A stretch of 64,000 bases of DNA from an uncultured Porphyromonadaceae bacterium (GCA_947643665.1 CANRWW010000002.1:51308-115307); one strand, 5' to 3'. Counted from the first letter of the stretch, positions 44,992 through 55,207 are shown. Numbers and translations are program-made. Notes: a model not told the origin generated them from the sequence alone.

Positions 44992-47900
44992 ATGGAAAAG
45001 ATTAAAAAAGTTCTTCTTCTTGGCAGCGGCGCACTGAAAATCGGTGAGGCCGGCGAATTTGACTACTCCGGCTCCCAGGCTCTGAAAGCTATGAAAGAGG
45101 AGGGCATTGAGACCGTGCTCATCAACCCTAATATCGCCACTGTACAGACATCCGACGGTTTTGCGGATAAAATATATTTCCTGCCTGTCACTCCATACTT
45201 TGTGGAACGTGTGATAGAGAAGGAGAGTCCTGACGGCATTCTTCTGTCGTTCGGCGGCCAGACAGCCTTGAACTGTGGTGTTGAGCTATGCGAAAGCGGC
45301 GTACTTGACAAATATAATGTAAAAGTGCTTGGCACTCCGGTGCAGGCCATCAAGGATACCGAGGATCGTGAACTTTTTGTAAAGAAACTTGACGAAATAG
45401 AAGTCAAGACAATCAAGAGTGAAGCGGTTGAGAGCATAGAGGAGGCTCTTGCGGCGGCTGACAGATTGGGATATCCGGTAATTGTGCGTGCGGCATATGC
45501 CTTGGGAGGTCTTGGAAGCGGTTTCTGTGACAATGCCGAGGAACTGAAAGTGCTGACGGAAAAGGCATTCTCGTTCTCGCCGCAGGTGCTTGTGGAGAAA
45601 TCGCTGAAGGGATGGAAAGAGGTGGAATATGAGGTGGTGCGCGACCGATATGACAATTGCATCACCGTCTGCAACATGGAGAATTTCGATCCTCTAGGAA
45701 TCCACACAGGCGAGAGTATAGTGGTGGCTCCTTCGCAGACACTCTCAAACGATGATTATCACTATCTGCGTGAACTGGCTATAAAGATAATCAGGCATAT
45801 AGGTATCGTGGGTGAGTGCAATGTGCAATATGCCTACGATCCGGATTCGATGGATTACCGTGTGATAGAGGTGAATGCCCGACTGAGCCGTTCGTCGGCA
45901 TTGGCTTCAAAAGCCACCGGTTATCCTCTCGCTTTTGTCGCTGCCAAACTCGGTCTTGGCTATGGCCTGTTTGAGTTAAAGAACTCCGTGACCAAAGATA
46001 CTTCTGCTTTCTTTGAGCCTGCGCTTGATTATATCGTATGCAAGATCCCGCGATGGGATTTAGGCAAATTCCACGGTGTGCGCCGTGAGATAGGATCCTC
46101 AATGAAATCCGTAGGTGAGGTGATGGCCATAGGGCGCACATTCGAAGAGGTTATCCAGAAAGGTCTCCGTATGATCGGCCAGGGCATGCATGGTTTCGTA
46201 GGCAACCGCGACATAAAGATAGACGATATGGACCGTGCTTTGAAAGAACCTACAGACAAGCGTATATTCGTTCTTGCCAAGGCTCTTCAGAACGGTTACA
46301 GCGTGGAGCGCATACATGAATTGACAAAAATAGACCGCTGGTTCCTTCAGAAGCTCAAGCATATCATAGATACTGAGGCCGAACTGAAAGAGATAAAGGA
46401 TATAGAGGCTATACCGGAAGAATTGCTCCGTACAGCCAAACAGCAAGGTTTCAGCGATTTCCAGATAGCACGTGCCATTAAGGGAGAAAAACTGGATGTC
46501 ACAGGTGCCGACAACGCCACTGTGCGCGCTTATCGCAAGAGATTGGGTATAGTTCCCGTAGTGAAACAGATTGATACCCTTGCAGCGGAATATCCGGCTA
46601 TGACCAACTACCTGTATCTTACATATAACGGTAGCTTCAATGACGTGAATTATCTGCACGACCATAAGTCTGTGGTTGTTCTCGGATCCGGAGCTTATCG
46701 CATAGGTAGCTCTGTTGAGTTTGACTGGTGTTCGGTTAATGCCCTTCTTACAGTAAAGGAGCAGGGTTGGCGTTCGGTAATGATAAACTATAATCCGGAG
46801 ACAGTATCCACCGACTATGACATGTGTGACCGTCTTTATTTTGACGAACTCACTTTCGAGCGCGTGATGGATATTTTAGAACTGGAATTGCCCCACGGGG
46901 TTATACTGTCTGTAGGTGGCCAGATACCAAACAACCTTGCGACAAGGCTTGATGATGCCAGCGTAAATATTTTGGGCACTTCAGCCACTTCTATTGACAA
47001 CGCCGAGGATCGTCATAAATTCTCTGCCATGCTTGACCGTCTGGGAATAGACCAGCCACGCTGGCGGGAGCTTACAAATTTTGCTGATATTGATGATTTT
47101 ATACGCGAGGTAGGCTATCCTGTGCTTGTGCGTCCCAGCTATGTGCTTTCAGGAGCGGCAATGAATGTGTGCAGCAATGAGGAGGAGCTTCACCGCTTCC
47201 TTACTCTTGCGGCAAATGTGTCGAAGCAGCATCCGGTGGTGGTTACTGAATTTATCCAGAACGCGAAAGAGATAGAAATGGATGCGGTAGCCCAGGATGG
47301 TGAGATAAAGTTGTATGCCATATCGGAGCATATAGAGTTTGCAGGCGTGCATTCCGGTGACGCCACTATCCAGTTCCCTCCGCAGAAACTGTATGTTGAG
47401 ACGATGCGCCGCATAAAGAAGGTTTCTGCCCAGATCGCCAAGGCTCTCAATATATCCGGTCCGTTCAACATCCAGTTCCTTGCCAAGAACAACGATATAA
47501 AGGTGATAGAGTGCAACCTCCGTGCGTCACGCAGTTTCCCGTTTGTCAGCAAGGTACTAAAGATAAACTTTATTGATGCCGCAACCCGTGTGATGCTTGG
47601 CCAAAAGGTTGACAAGCCTTCCAAGACTTTGTTTGATCTTGATTATGTGGGTATAAAGGCCTCGCAGTTCAGTTTCTCCCGTCTGCAGGGTGCCGACCCG
47701 GTGCTTGGTGTTGACATGGCTTCTACGGGTGAGGTAGGTTGTATAGGCGACGATACAAACGAAGCTGTATTGAAATCAATGCTTTCAGTAGGCCACCGTG
47801 TGCCTAAGCGCTCGGTATTGCTCAGTACAGGTACTCCACGGCAGAAAGCCGATATGCTTGAGGCCGCGCAACTTCTTGATAAAGCCGGCTTGAAGATTTA

Positions 47901-48210
47901 CGCTACAGAAGGTACGCATAAATATCTTACAGAAAATGGTGTTCCTGCTGTAAGGGCGTATTGGCCTACTGACGGTGACGCTCATCCGCAGGCACTTGAC
48001 CTTCTACACCATAAGCTGGTTGATATGGTCGTGAACCTTCCCAAGAACCTTTCGAGCACAGAACTGTCAAATGGATATAAAGTGCGCCGCGCTGCCATTG
48101 ACCTCAATATACCGCTGCTTACAAACGCGCGTCTGGCATCTTCGTTTATAAAAGCGTTTACATCTCTTGATCTTGATGACATTGAGATCAAGGCTTGGGA
48201 CGAATATTGA
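44992..48210 (+). CDS. carB: Carbamoyl-phosphate synthase, large subunit
   Basis: Synthesises carbamoyl phosphate from bicarbonate, ATP and ammonia delivered by CarA. The 1072-residue protein has two homologous ATP-grasp halves (about 1-400 and 550-930), each opening with a glycine-rich loop (LLLGSGALKIGEAGEFDYSG, then VVLGSGAYRIGSSVEFDWC). An oligomerisation domain lies between them. An MGS-like allosteric domain is C-terminal (about 940-1072), where pyrimidine nucleotides or ornithine bind in relatives. The length is the family norm. It ends before a good terminator. Confidence 0.97.
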   Translation: MEKIKKVLLLGSGALKIGEAGEFDYSGSQALKAMKEEGIETVLINPNIATVQTSDGFADKIYFLPVTPYFVERVIEKESPDGILLSFGGQTALNCGVELCESGVLDKYNVKVLGTPVQAIKDTEDRELFVKKLDEIEVKTIKSEAVESIEEALAAADRLGYPVIVRAAYALGGLGSGFCDNAEELKVLTEKAFSFSPQVLVEKSLKGWKEVEYEVVRDRYDNCITVCNMENFDPLGIHTGESIVVAPSQTLSNDDYHYLRELAIKIIRHIGIVGECNVQYAYDPDSMDYRVIEVNARLSRSSALASKATGYPLAFVAAKLGLGYGLFELKNSVTKDTSAFFEPALDYIVCKIPRWDLGKFHGVRREIGSSMKSVGEVMAIGRTFEEVIQKGLRMIGQGMHGFVGNRDIKIDDMDRALKEPTDKRIFVLAKALQNGYSVERIHELTKIDRWFLQKLKHIIDTEAELKEIKDIEAIPEELLRTAKQQGFSDFQIARAIKGEKLDVTGADNATVRAYRKRLGIVPVVKQIDTLAAEYPAMTNYLYLTYNGSFNDVNYLHDHKSVVVLGSGAYRIGSSVEFDWCSVNALLTVKEQGWRSVMINYNPETVSTDYDMCDRLYFDELTFERVMDILELELPHGVILSVGGQIPNNLATRLDDASVNILGTSATSIDNAEDRHKFSAMLDRLGIDQPRWRELTNFADIDDFIREVGYPVLVRPSYVLSGAAMNVCSNEEELHRFLTLAANVSKQHPVVVTEFIQNAKEIEMDAVAQDGEIKLYAISEHIEFAGVHSGDATIQFPPQKLYVETMRRIKKVSAQIAKALNISGPFNIQFLAKNNDIKVIECNLRASRSFPFVSKVLKINFIDAATRVMLGQKVDKPSKTLFDLDYVGIKASQFSFSRLQGADPVLGVDMASTGEVGCIGDDTNEAVLKSMLSVGHRVPKRSVLLSTGTPRQKADMLEAAQLLDKAGLKIYATEGTHKYLTENGVPAVRAYWPTDGDAHPQALDLLHHKLVDMVVNLPKNLSSTELSNGYKVRRAAIDLNIPLLTNARLASSFIKAFTSLDLDDIEIKAWDEY

Positions 48211-48230
48211 TAACCGATATAGGAAAGCCA

Positions 48231-48282
48231 CCCGAGAACCGCAGGCTATACCGGTCTGCTGTTCTCGGGCGGTTTCTTTTTT
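48231..48282 (+). terminator. Intrinsic terminator of carAB
   Basis: CCCGAGAAC (48231-48239) pairs with GTTCTCGGG (48261-48269), with GCAG/CTGC inside and further pairs outside, followed by a run of six T (48277-48282). Confidence 0.85.
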
Positions 48283-48307
48283 ATGTGTTTATTATGTATG
48301 TCGCATC

Positions 48308-48679
48308 ATGGCTGAACATAACAAACTTGGAAAGTGGGGGGAAGAGACGGTATGCCAGTATCTCGTAAAAGAGGGTTATGCCATCGTGGAACGAAATTGG
48401 CGGATGGAGCACCTTGAGATTGATATAATCGCGGAAAAAGAGGGGTGGATCGTATTCGTGGAGGTCAAGACGCGCCGCACCGAGGGGGAGCGTCTGTCTG
48501 ATATAATGACATCACGCAAAATGAGCCGGCTTGTGCGTGCAGCAAACGGTTATCTGACTTCGCGCAAGGTAGAACTTAAGCCTAGGTTCGACGTGGCTTT
48601 TGTTTCCGGCACTCCATCCTCATATAAAATGGAATATATTGTGGATGCTTTCTTTCCTAAGCTCCGCTCATACAGGTGA
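48308..48679 (+). CDS. YraN/UPF0102 family nuclease-like protein
   Basis: 123-residue protein with the restriction-endonuclease-like pattern of UPF0102: GKWGEETVCQYLVKEGY at the N-terminus, then E-x-D (HLEIDIIAEKE) and E-x-K (WIVFVEVKTRR) metal-site residues. The family's biological role is not settled; DNA processing is suspected from the fold. The start at ATG 48308 is right after the carB terminator and gives the usual length; an open frame further back overlaps carB and is not used. It abuts the convergent transporter gene with no gap. Confidence 0.9.
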   Translation: MAEHNKLGKWGEETVCQYLVKEGYAIVERNWRMEHLEIDIIAEKEGWIVFVEVKTRRTEGERLSDIMTSRKMSRLVRAANGYLTSRKVELKPRFDVAFVSGTPSSYKMEYIVDAFFPKLRSYR

Positions 48680-50398
48680 TCAGCCCATCAACAGCACTAT
48701 TACCACACCCCATAGGATCAGCAGTGTATTGCCTACTGCATATGTTACCGTATAACCCATGGCAGGTAAGGAGCTTCCGATGGCATCCTGCACGGCACCG
48801 AGTGATGCCGTAGTGGTGCGGCTGCCTGCGCAGCATCCGAGGTTGATGGCTGCCGGGAATTTGAATATGCGGTGCCCGATAATCATTCCTAAAATAAGAG
48901 GCACCGATGTGGCTATGATGCCCATAAGGAAGAGCACGGGACCGACCTCTTTCAATCCGGTGACAAACGACGGGCCGGAGGCAATGCCTACCACAGCTAT
49001 GAACATGTTCAATCCGAGGTTGTTCATCAGCCAAACGGCGGAGCGGGGAAGGCGTCCGAAGGTGGGATGTTTCGACCTCAGCCATCCGAGTACGAGGCCT
49101 GCAATCAGCGCGCCGCCGCTTACACTTAGGCTTACTGGGACTTTGCCGATATGTATGGCAAGCGATCCTATCAGGCCACCGATAAAGATGCCCAATCCTA
49201 CGAATACGAGGTCTGTCTTGGTGGTGCGTCTGTCTGCATAGCCTATCTGAGGAACAGCTTCGTTGACCTCACGTTCCAGACCGACGAGTGAGAGCACATC
49301 TCCACGGATTATTTTGACTTGTGCCAACACGGGTACATTGACACCTCCCCGGCTTATAGCTTTGATGGATATGCCATACATGAATTTCTGCTTGCGGAGA
49401 TCGTCAACTGTCATTCCGTTGATCTTTTTTGAAGCTACGGTAATATCCAGTTCTTCTGCCATGAAGTCCAATAATTCGGCATCCATAACTTCCGGGCCTA
49501 TCCAGCTTTCGTCGCCTATTATGAATTCACGTCGTCCGCTTAGCACAATCTCGTCTCCGAGCGATATTTTCAGTTCCTGTGCGGGAGTTATATCTTGTAT
49601 TTTGCCTTCGGTGCGCAGGCGTTCCACATGGATAGGTTTCCCTTTCTGCCTGAAATAATCCTCGGCTTCTGCAACAGTGCGTGGCTGGGAAAAGAAGTTG
49701 TCCGTCACTTTGTATGCCCTGAATACTACCGGACGCAAGGCATTGATATAGTTGGGATCGGAATTGGCAGTTCCGTAGTTCATTTTCTTTTCAAGTTCCA
49801 CTGTCTCACTTTTTACTTTTTTGAGACCTCCCAGTAGCCAAGGCCCGAGATTTGCCAAAATATAAGCAGACCCGATAGTACCGAACACGTATGTCACGGC
49901 GTAACACACAGGTATCATTCCGAGCCATTCCTGTTTCTCCCCGGCCGAGGCAGAAAGCGAGTTTATAGTGTCGGTGCCCACTCCGATTACTGCCGACATT
50001 GTCTGTGAGCCGGCAAGAAGTCCGACGGCTTCACCTACATTGTATCCCATGCAGACAGCGACGCCCCAAGTTGAGAGCAGACAAAGCACGCACACGACAA
50101 CGGCGAACAGGACCTGCTTAATCCCGTCGCCTTTCAATGCCCGGAAAAACTGCGGTCCTACGCTATAACCTATGGAAAAAAGAAACAGAAGAAAAAATAC
50201 ATCTTTCAACGGGCCAGGCACAGGTATGTCAAACTGGCCTATCACCACTCCTACCAGCAACACGGATGTTACCGTGCCGAGTGAGAACGATTTGTACTTA
50301 AGTTGACCTATAAAAAAACCGATACCGAGAGTAAGGAATACGGCAAGCGACGGATTGTCGCGTAATACATGTTCAATCCACTCCATTTTGAAATTCAA
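48680..50398 (-). CDS. AspT/YidE-type transporter with TrkA-C domains
   Basis: 572-residue inner-membrane transporter of the aspartate:alanine exchanger family. Two five-helix YidE/YbjL duplication blocks (about 15-175 and 395-570) flank two cytosolic RCK_C/TrkA-C domains (about 205-380). The second block contains [22 protein letters not shown], a conserved family stretch, and the first has the matching [19 protein letters not shown]. The true substrate is unproven; relatives exchange aspartate, alanine, glutamate or succinate. It is transcribed away from the gadB operon, 215 bases apart, which would suit an amino-acid exchanger linked to acid resistance, but that link is inference. Confidence 0.85.
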   Translation of the reverse strand: MNFKMEWIEHVLRDNPSLAVFLTLGIGFFIGQLKYKSFSLGTVTSVLLVGVVIGQFDIPVPGPLKDVFFLLFLFSIGYSVGPQFFRALKGDGIKQVLFAVVVCVLCLLSTWGVAVCMGYNVGEAVGLLAGSQTMSAVIGVGTDTINSLSASAGEKQEWLGMIPVCYAVTYVFGTIGSAYILANLGPWLLGGLKKVKSETVELEKKMNYGTANSDPNYINALRPVVFRAYKVTDNFFSQPRTVAEAEDYFRQKGKPIHVERLRTEGKIQDITPAQELKISLGDEIVLSGRREFIIGDESWIGPEVMDAELLDFMAEELDITVASKKINGMTVDDLRKQKFMYGISIKAISRGGVNVPVLAQVKIIRGDVLSLVGLEREVNEAVPQIGYADRRTTKTDLVFVGLGIFIGGLIGSLAIHIGKVPVSLSVSGGALIAGLVLGWLRSKHPTFGRLPRSAVWLMNNLGLNMFIAVVGIASGPSFVTGLKEVGPVLFLMGIIATSVPLILGMIIGHRIFKFPAAINLGCCAGSRTTTASLGAVQDAIGSSLPAMGYTVTYAVGNTLLILWGVVIVLLMG

Positions 50399-50613
50399 TA
50401 GGGGTTACCTTACTTTAACATAATGCAAGCTATTTTGGTTTCTGCGTGGATGATAAAAAGTTCCGTTTTGCTTTTCAGCCGGATTCAGCAACTTTTTCAA
50501 ACATACCGGTGTTATATTTCAGACGACAGGGTATAAGTGGGGTAGTTCTATAATCTGCATCTGCTTATTTTATCTGCCTGGAAAAAATATTACCACAATC
50601 AAAACTTTATTTT

Positions 50614-52050
50614 ATGCTCGACCAGAATCTCGACCCCAATTTCCGTAAAGGCGATGCCAAAACCGATGTCTTCGGTTCAGACGCCATGCTTCAAGCAGCT
50701 CCAGTAGAGCGTATCCCAGCAGGCTCCACAACCCCTGAAATAGCCTACCAGATGGTAAAGGATGAGACTTTCGCACAGACCCAGCCACGACTCAATCTCG
50801 CCACATTCGTCACAACATACATGGACGAATACGCCACCCGCCTGATGAATGAGGCTATCAATATCAACTATATTGATGAAACGGAGTATCCGCGTATAGC
50901 AGTAATGAATGGCAAGTGTATCAATATCATAGCCAACCTATGGAACTCTCCAGAGGCCGCCACCTGGAAAACCGGGGCGCTCGCTATTGGTTCTTCCGAA
51001 GCCTGTATGCTCGGCGGTATCGCGGCATGGATCCGTTGGCGCGAACGCCGCCAGAAAGAGGGCAAGCCTTTCGACAAGCCTAATTTCGTGATCTCCACAG
51101 GATATCAGGTAGTGTGGGAAAAATTCGCACAACTCTGGCAGATTGAGATGCGTACCGTACCTCTGACATTGGAGAAAACCACTCTTGATCCTGAGGAAGC
51201 TCTGAAAATGTGCGACGAGAACACCATCTGTATCGTTCCTATCCAGGGTGTGACCTGGACAGGCCTTAACGATGACGTAGAAGCTCTTGACAAGGCTCTT
51301 GATGCTTACAATGCCAAGACCGGTTACGACATTCCCATCCATGTGGACGCAGCTTCCGGAGGTTTTATCCTGCCGTTCCTGTTCCCCGAAGTAAAATGGG
51401 ACTTCCGTCTTAAGTGGGTGCTTTCTATCAGTACCTCCGGCCATAAGTTCGGCCTTGTATATCCTGGTCTGGGATGGGTGGTATGGAAAGACAAGAAATA
51501 CCTCCCCGACGTAATGTCGTTCAGTGTGAACTACCTAGGTGCGGAAATCAGTCAGGTTGGTCTTAACTTTTCACGTCCTGCCGCACAGATCCTCGGGCAG
51601 TACTACCAGTTCATCCGCCTTGGGTTCGAGGGATACAAGAACATACAGTTCAATTCACTGTCAGTAGCAAAGTATCTCCATTCGCAGGTAGGTGCCATGC
51701 CGGAATTCCAGCCTTATTCGCAAGATGTGCCTAACCCGATTTTCACATGGCTGATGAGACCTGAAGTGCAGGAGTCTGCCAAGTGGACCCTCTTCGACCT
51801 TCAGGACAAACTTGCCCAAAAAGGATGGATGGTACCAGCATATACGTTGCCTGCCAATATAGAAAATATTGTGGTGATGCGCGTGCTCTGCAAGCAGGGA
51901 TTCAGCCGCGACATGGCAGACCAGCTTCTCAACGACATACGTTTCGCAGTGAACGAACTTAACGCTCTTGAATATCCTACTACCACACGCATAGCTATGG
52001 AAAAAAATGTGCCTCTGGTAGCCAAGACATTCAACCATACTGGTAAATAA
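50614..52050 (+). CDS. gadB: Glutamate decarboxylase
   Basis: PLP enzyme converting glutamate to GABA and CO2 while consuming a proton, the core of glutamate-dependent acid resistance. The 478 residues match group II decarboxylases. The PLP lysine is K278 in STSGHKFG (E. coli GadB K276), and the pyridine-N aspartate is in HVDAASGGFILPF. The N-terminal part with FRKGDAKTDVFGSDAM is typical of bacterial GadB. It heads a cluster with glutaminase (150-base gap) and a GABA antiporter. Those spacings allow either one transcript or separate promoters; no consensus promoter was seen in 50399-50613. Confidence 0.96.
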   Translation: MLDQNLDPNFRKGDAKTDVFGSDAMLQAAPVERIPAGSTTPEIAYQMVKDETFAQTQPRLNLATFVTTYMDEYATRLMNEAININYIDETEYPRIAVMNGKCINIIANLWNSPEAATWKTGALAIGSSEACMLGGIAAWIRWRERRQKEGKPFDKPNFVISTGYQVVWEKFAQLWQIEMRTVPLTLEKTTLDPEEALKMCDENTICIVPIQGVTWTGLNDDVEALDKALDAYNAKTGYDIPIHVDAASGGFILPFLFPEVKWDFRLKWVLSISTSGHKFGLVYPGLGWVVWKDKKYLPDVMSFSVNYLGAEISQVGLNFSRPAAQILGQYYQFIRLGFEGYKNIQFNSLSVAKYLHSQVGAMPEFQPYSQDVPNPIFTWLMRPEVQESAKWTLFDLQDKLAQKGWMVPAYTLPANIENIVVMRVLCKQGFSRDMADQLLNDIRFAVNELNALEYPTTTRIAMEKNVPLVAKTFNHTGK

Positions 52051-52200
52051 CTTTTCGAAAGGAATTTATTCACAGAGGCTTGATCCTTTTCATGATAGCG
52101 TATCGGCCGGTGGCCACCGATGACAACGGACGTCCGCCGGCTGGTATTTGTTTTAAACACACTCTGGAAACGTATCAACTATTTCTTCTTCTATTTGATT

Positions 52201-53166
52201 ATGGATATTACACTTACAAAACAACAGATAAAGGATGCCGCTTCGCAGGCCTATATATATGCCTCTAAAATTACAGGAGGCGCCAATGCGAACTATATAC
52301 CTTATCTGGCAAACATAGATCCGGCTCTCTTTGGCCTGAGCGTAATGTTACCAGACGGTACAGGCTTCAACTTCGGCGATACGGAATACAAGTTCGGCAT
52401 AGAATCGGTTTCCAAAGTTCCCACTGCCATCCTGGCCATGCGTCAGCATAGCCCTGCAGGTGTGCTAAAGGATATAGGCGCGGATGCGACAGGCCTTCCG
52501 TTCAACTCCATTTTCGCAATATTGCTTGAGAACGACCATCCGTCAACCCCACTTGTCAACGCCGGTGCCATATCGGCCTGCTCAATGATAGATCCGAAAG
52601 GCGACTCGGATGCCAAATGGAAGGCAATCACAGACAATATCACCGAACTGTGCGGATCCGCTCCGGAACTTATCAATGAACTCTACAAAAGCGAGAGCGA
52701 TACCAATTTCAACAACCGTGCCATCACATGGCTGCTGAAAAACTACAACCGCATATATGACGATCCTGATATGAGCCTTGACCTGTATACCCGTCAGTGC
52801 TCACTTGGCATCACTTCCAGCCAGCTTGCCATCATGGCGGCTACCATAGCATCTGGAGGTGTGAATCCGGTGACACGCAAAAGGGTCTTCGACCGGGAAA
52901 TAGCCCCCAAAATCACCACATTGATAGCTACGGTGGGATTCTACCAGCATTCGGGCGACTGGCTTTATACATCGGGGATACCGGCAAAAAGCGGTGTAGG
53001 AGGCGGCGTGCTAGGTGTGCTCCCCGGTGTGCTGGGGATCGCTGCTTTCGCACCTCCTCTTGATGAGGCGGGCAATTCTGTAAAAGCACAGGCTGCCGTG
53101 AAGGAATTCGCGAGGATCCTGGGGCTGGGGGTCATGAACGGAGATCGTGTGACTATAGCCGAATGA
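52201..53166 (+). CDS. glsA: Glutaminase
   Basis: Hydrolyses glutamine to glutamate and ammonia. The 321-residue protein belongs to the serine-dependent beta-lactamase-like glutaminase family: S69-x-x-K72 in ESVSKVPT, then the SNYN-like and C-terminal GGVL/KSGVGGG motifs. I start it at ATG 52201 (MDITLTKQQIKDAA), the family N-terminus; the frame is open 27 codons more, but those are not conserved in pattern. Placed between gadB and the antiporter, it would supply glutamate from glutamine and ammonia that also buffers acid, as in E. coli YbaS with GadC. Confidence 0.95.
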   Translation: MDITLTKQQIKDAASQAYIYASKITGGANANYIPYLANIDPALFGLSVMLPDGTGFNFGDTEYKFGIESVSKVPTAILAMRQHSPAGVLKDIGADATGLPFNSIFAILLENDHPSTPLVNAGAISACSMIDPKGDSDAKWKAITDNITELCGSAPELINELYKSESDTNFNNRAITWLLKNYNRIYDDPDMSLDLYTRQCSLGITSSQLAIMAATIASGGVNPVTRKRVFDREIAPKITTLIATVGFYQHSGDWLYTSGIPAKSGVGGGVLGVLPGVLGIAAFAPPLDEAGNSVKAQAAVKEFARILGLGVMNGDRVTIAE

Positions 53167-53207
53167 CACCGGAGAATATGGAATAATAAACAATAAAAAT
53201 TTTTCTT

Positions 53208-54794
53208 ATGGCTACAAAATCAAACTCCTCCACCGCAGCAACGGTAAAGTCGGCTGCCAAGTTGGGTGTGGGTACCCTGATGATAATGAACATCGTGGCC
53301 GTCGTTTCCCTGCGAGGTCTGCCGGCTGAGGCTGTCTACGGTATGAGTTCGGCGTTTTACTATCTGTTTGCGGCACTTGTATTCCTGATCCCTGTATCGC
53401 TTGTTGCAGCCGAACTGGCGTCTCTTTTTCCATATCAGCAAGGGGGTATGTTCCGATGGATAGGGGAGGCTTTCGGCAGCAAGCTCGGTTTCCTCGGTAT
53501 ATGGCTCCAGTGGGTGGAAAGTACCATATGGTTCCCTACGGTGCTTACTTTCGGCGCCGTGTCGCTCGCATTTATAGGCATGGACCATGTGGCGGACTCA
53601 CATCTGGCAGCTAATAAATTCTATACGATCGCCGTGGTTCTTGCCATCTACTGGCTCGCCACACTCATTTCCATGAAAGGTCTGGGTTGGGTAGGCAAGA
53701 TTTCAAAAATCGGAGGTATGGTAGGCACTATCATTCCCGCCGCCATGCTTGTGGTCTGTGGAGTCATATATCTCGCAACAGGAGGACATTCGCAGATGAA
53801 TTTTCACGGCGACTTTTTCCCCGATCTTACCAATTTCGACAATGTGGTGCTTGCGGCTTCAATATTCCTCTTCTATGCAGGTATGGAAATGTCGGGCGTG
53901 CATGTACGCGATATCAAGAATCCTACGGTGAACTATCCGAAGGCGGTGTTCGGCGGGGCGCTTGTGACGGTGCTCATATTCGTGCTTGGCACCTATGCCC
54001 TCGGTGTAATTATTCCGGCTAAGGACATCAACCTCGTGCAGAGCCTTCTGGTGGGATTCGACAATTATTTCAGCGCTTTCCATATGAACTGGTTCACGCC
54101 CGTGATAGCGATCGCGCTTGCATTCGGTGTGCTCGCCGGTGTGCTTACCTGGGTCGCCGGACCGTCGAAAGGTGTCTTTGCCGTAGGACAGGCGGGTTAC
54201 CTGCCTCCATTATTCCAGAAGACCAACAAATCGGGTGTGCAGAAGAATATCCTTCTCATCCAGGGTGGTGCGGTAACTCTGCTCTCGCTCCTGTTCGTGG
54301 TGATGCCTTCTGTGGAGAGCTTTTATCAGATCTTGTCGCAGCTTACGGTAGTGCTTTACCTTATAGCTTATCTGCTGATGTTTGCTGCTGTGATCTACCT
54401 GCGTTATTCAATGAAGGATGCAAAACGTCCGTTCCGTATCGGTTCCAAAGGCAATCTGCTTCTGTGGATTGTGGCCGGTGTGGGTTTCCTTGGCTCGCTG
54501 CTCGCGTTCGTTCTGAGTTTCTTCCCGCCCGACCAGATCGCTATGGGATCGAAAACGGTGTGGTTTGCCGTGCTTTTCGGCGGTGTGGCCCTTTTCGTGA
54601 TACTTCCGTTTGTAATCCTGGCCTTCCGCAAACCGTCGTGGGTAGATCCCAAGAGCGATTTCGTGCCTTTCCACTGGCAGAAAGACCCGCAGTCGCAGGC
54701 CCTTCTCAAGGCTGCTGAAGAAGCCTACGAGGCTAAGGAGGCAGCTAAGGTTTCTGTCGGTGAACCGTCTGGCACTGAATCAAAAACAAATTGA
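53208..54794 (+). CDS. gadC: Glutamate/GABA antiporter (GadC-type, APC superfamily)
   Basis: Inner-membrane exchanger importing glutamate (or glutamine) and exporting GABA. The 528 residues form about 12 membrane helices. The first helix has the APC unwound-region motif (LMIMNIVAVVSLRGLPAEAVYG), and FYAGMEMSGVHVRDIKNP and VLTWVAGPSKGVFAVGQAG are conserved GadC-type stretches. A charged C-terminal tail of about 55 residues could act as the pH-sensitive plug known in E. coli GadC, though I cannot show this from sequence. It follows glsA by 41 bases and is the last gene of the cluster. Confidence 0.92.
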   Translation: MATKSNSSTAATVKSAAKLGVGTLMIMNIVAVVSLRGLPAEAVYGMSSAFYYLFAALVFLIPVSLVAAELASLFPYQQGGMFRWIGEAFGSKLGFLGIWLQWVESTIWFPTVLTFGAVSLAFIGMDHVADSHLAANKFYTIAVVLAIYWLATLISMKGLGWVGKISKIGGMVGTIIPAAMLVVCGVIYLATGGHSQMNFHGDFFPDLTNFDNVVLAASIFLFYAGMEMSGVHVRDIKNPTVNYPKAVFGGALVTVLIFVLGTYALGVIIPAKDINLVQSLLVGFDNYFSAFHMNWFTPVIAIALAFGVLAGVLTWVAGPSKGVFAVGQAGYLPPLFQKTNKSGVQKNILLIQGGAVTLLSLLFVVMPSVESFYQILSQLTVVLYLIAYLLMFAAVIYLRYSMKDAKRPFRIGSKGNLLLWIVAGVGFLGSLLAFVLSFFPPDQIAMGSKTVWFAVLFGGVALFVILPFVILAFRKPSWVDPKSDFVPFHWQKDPQSQALLKAAEEAYEAKEAAKVSVGEPSGTESKTN

Positions 54795-54852
54795 TTGATC
54801 CAACACGCCTCATTCCATGACAGGATTAATAATGGGCAATAATGACACATAA

Positions 54853-54890
54853 CGCATCCTGAAAGTCTGACAAAAGGCTTTCGGGATGCG
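54853..54890 (+). terminator. Hairpin terminator of the gad cluster
   Basis: CGCATCCTGAAAG (54853-54865) pairs with CTTTCGGGATGCG (54878-54890) with one T-G wobble, 58 bases past the gadC stop. The U-run is weak. Confidence 0.7.
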
Positions 54891-54938
54891 CTGCATATTA
54901 TACATGCTCCTTATCGGACAGCAATATTACGAGAAAAA

Positions 54939-55128
54939 ATGTTGTATTCTTTCCCGGCAGATGTGGAGCTTGTAATGGCCAACGCGATGTATTTCAATGG
55001 TAAATGTGACAATCCTTTCGTTGCGGAAGAGGCATCGAAAAGGGTTTTCCACGGATCTGAGTGAGTTCTTTATAAACGAGCGCGAGACTGGAGTCTGCCT
55101 CCTTTGCGGACGCATCGAAAATATCTGA
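54939..55128 (+). pseudogene. Serpin gene remnant (internally deleted)
   Basis: Two frames hold separate pieces of one serpin. The first (54939-55064) reads LVMANAMYFNGKCDNPF and then ASKRVFHGSE before a stop; this is the conserved mid-domain strand of serpins (family pattern NAhYFKGxWxxxF), with Cys in place of Trp. The second, shifted by one base (55051-55128), reads SEFFINERETGVCLLCGRIEN and a stop, the serpin C-terminus (family pattern IRExxTGxILFMGRVxNP). About half the protein, including the reactive-centre loop, is missing between and before them. A terminator follows, as expected for the original gene. Identified by motif only. Confidence 0.7.
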
Positions 55129-55168
55129 TTCTGGGTGCAGCGCCGGTCTGCAGAGGCTATATATAAAA

Positions 55169-55207
55169 CAGCGCCACGGGCAGTGATCCGTGGCGCTGCT
55201 GGTTTTT
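55169..55207 (+). terminator. Intrinsic terminator after the serpin remnant
   Basis: A perfect 11-bp GC-rich stem (CAGCGCCACGG, 55169-55179, with 55188-55198) is followed by CTGGTTTTT. It has no intact gene upstream on the plus strand and probably belonged to the decayed serpin gene. Confidence 0.8.

Noticed and set aside
52108..52119. Palindrome CGGTGGCCACCG between gadB and glsA
   Set aside because: Perfect but only 12 bases, with no promoter or regulator context; may be chance.
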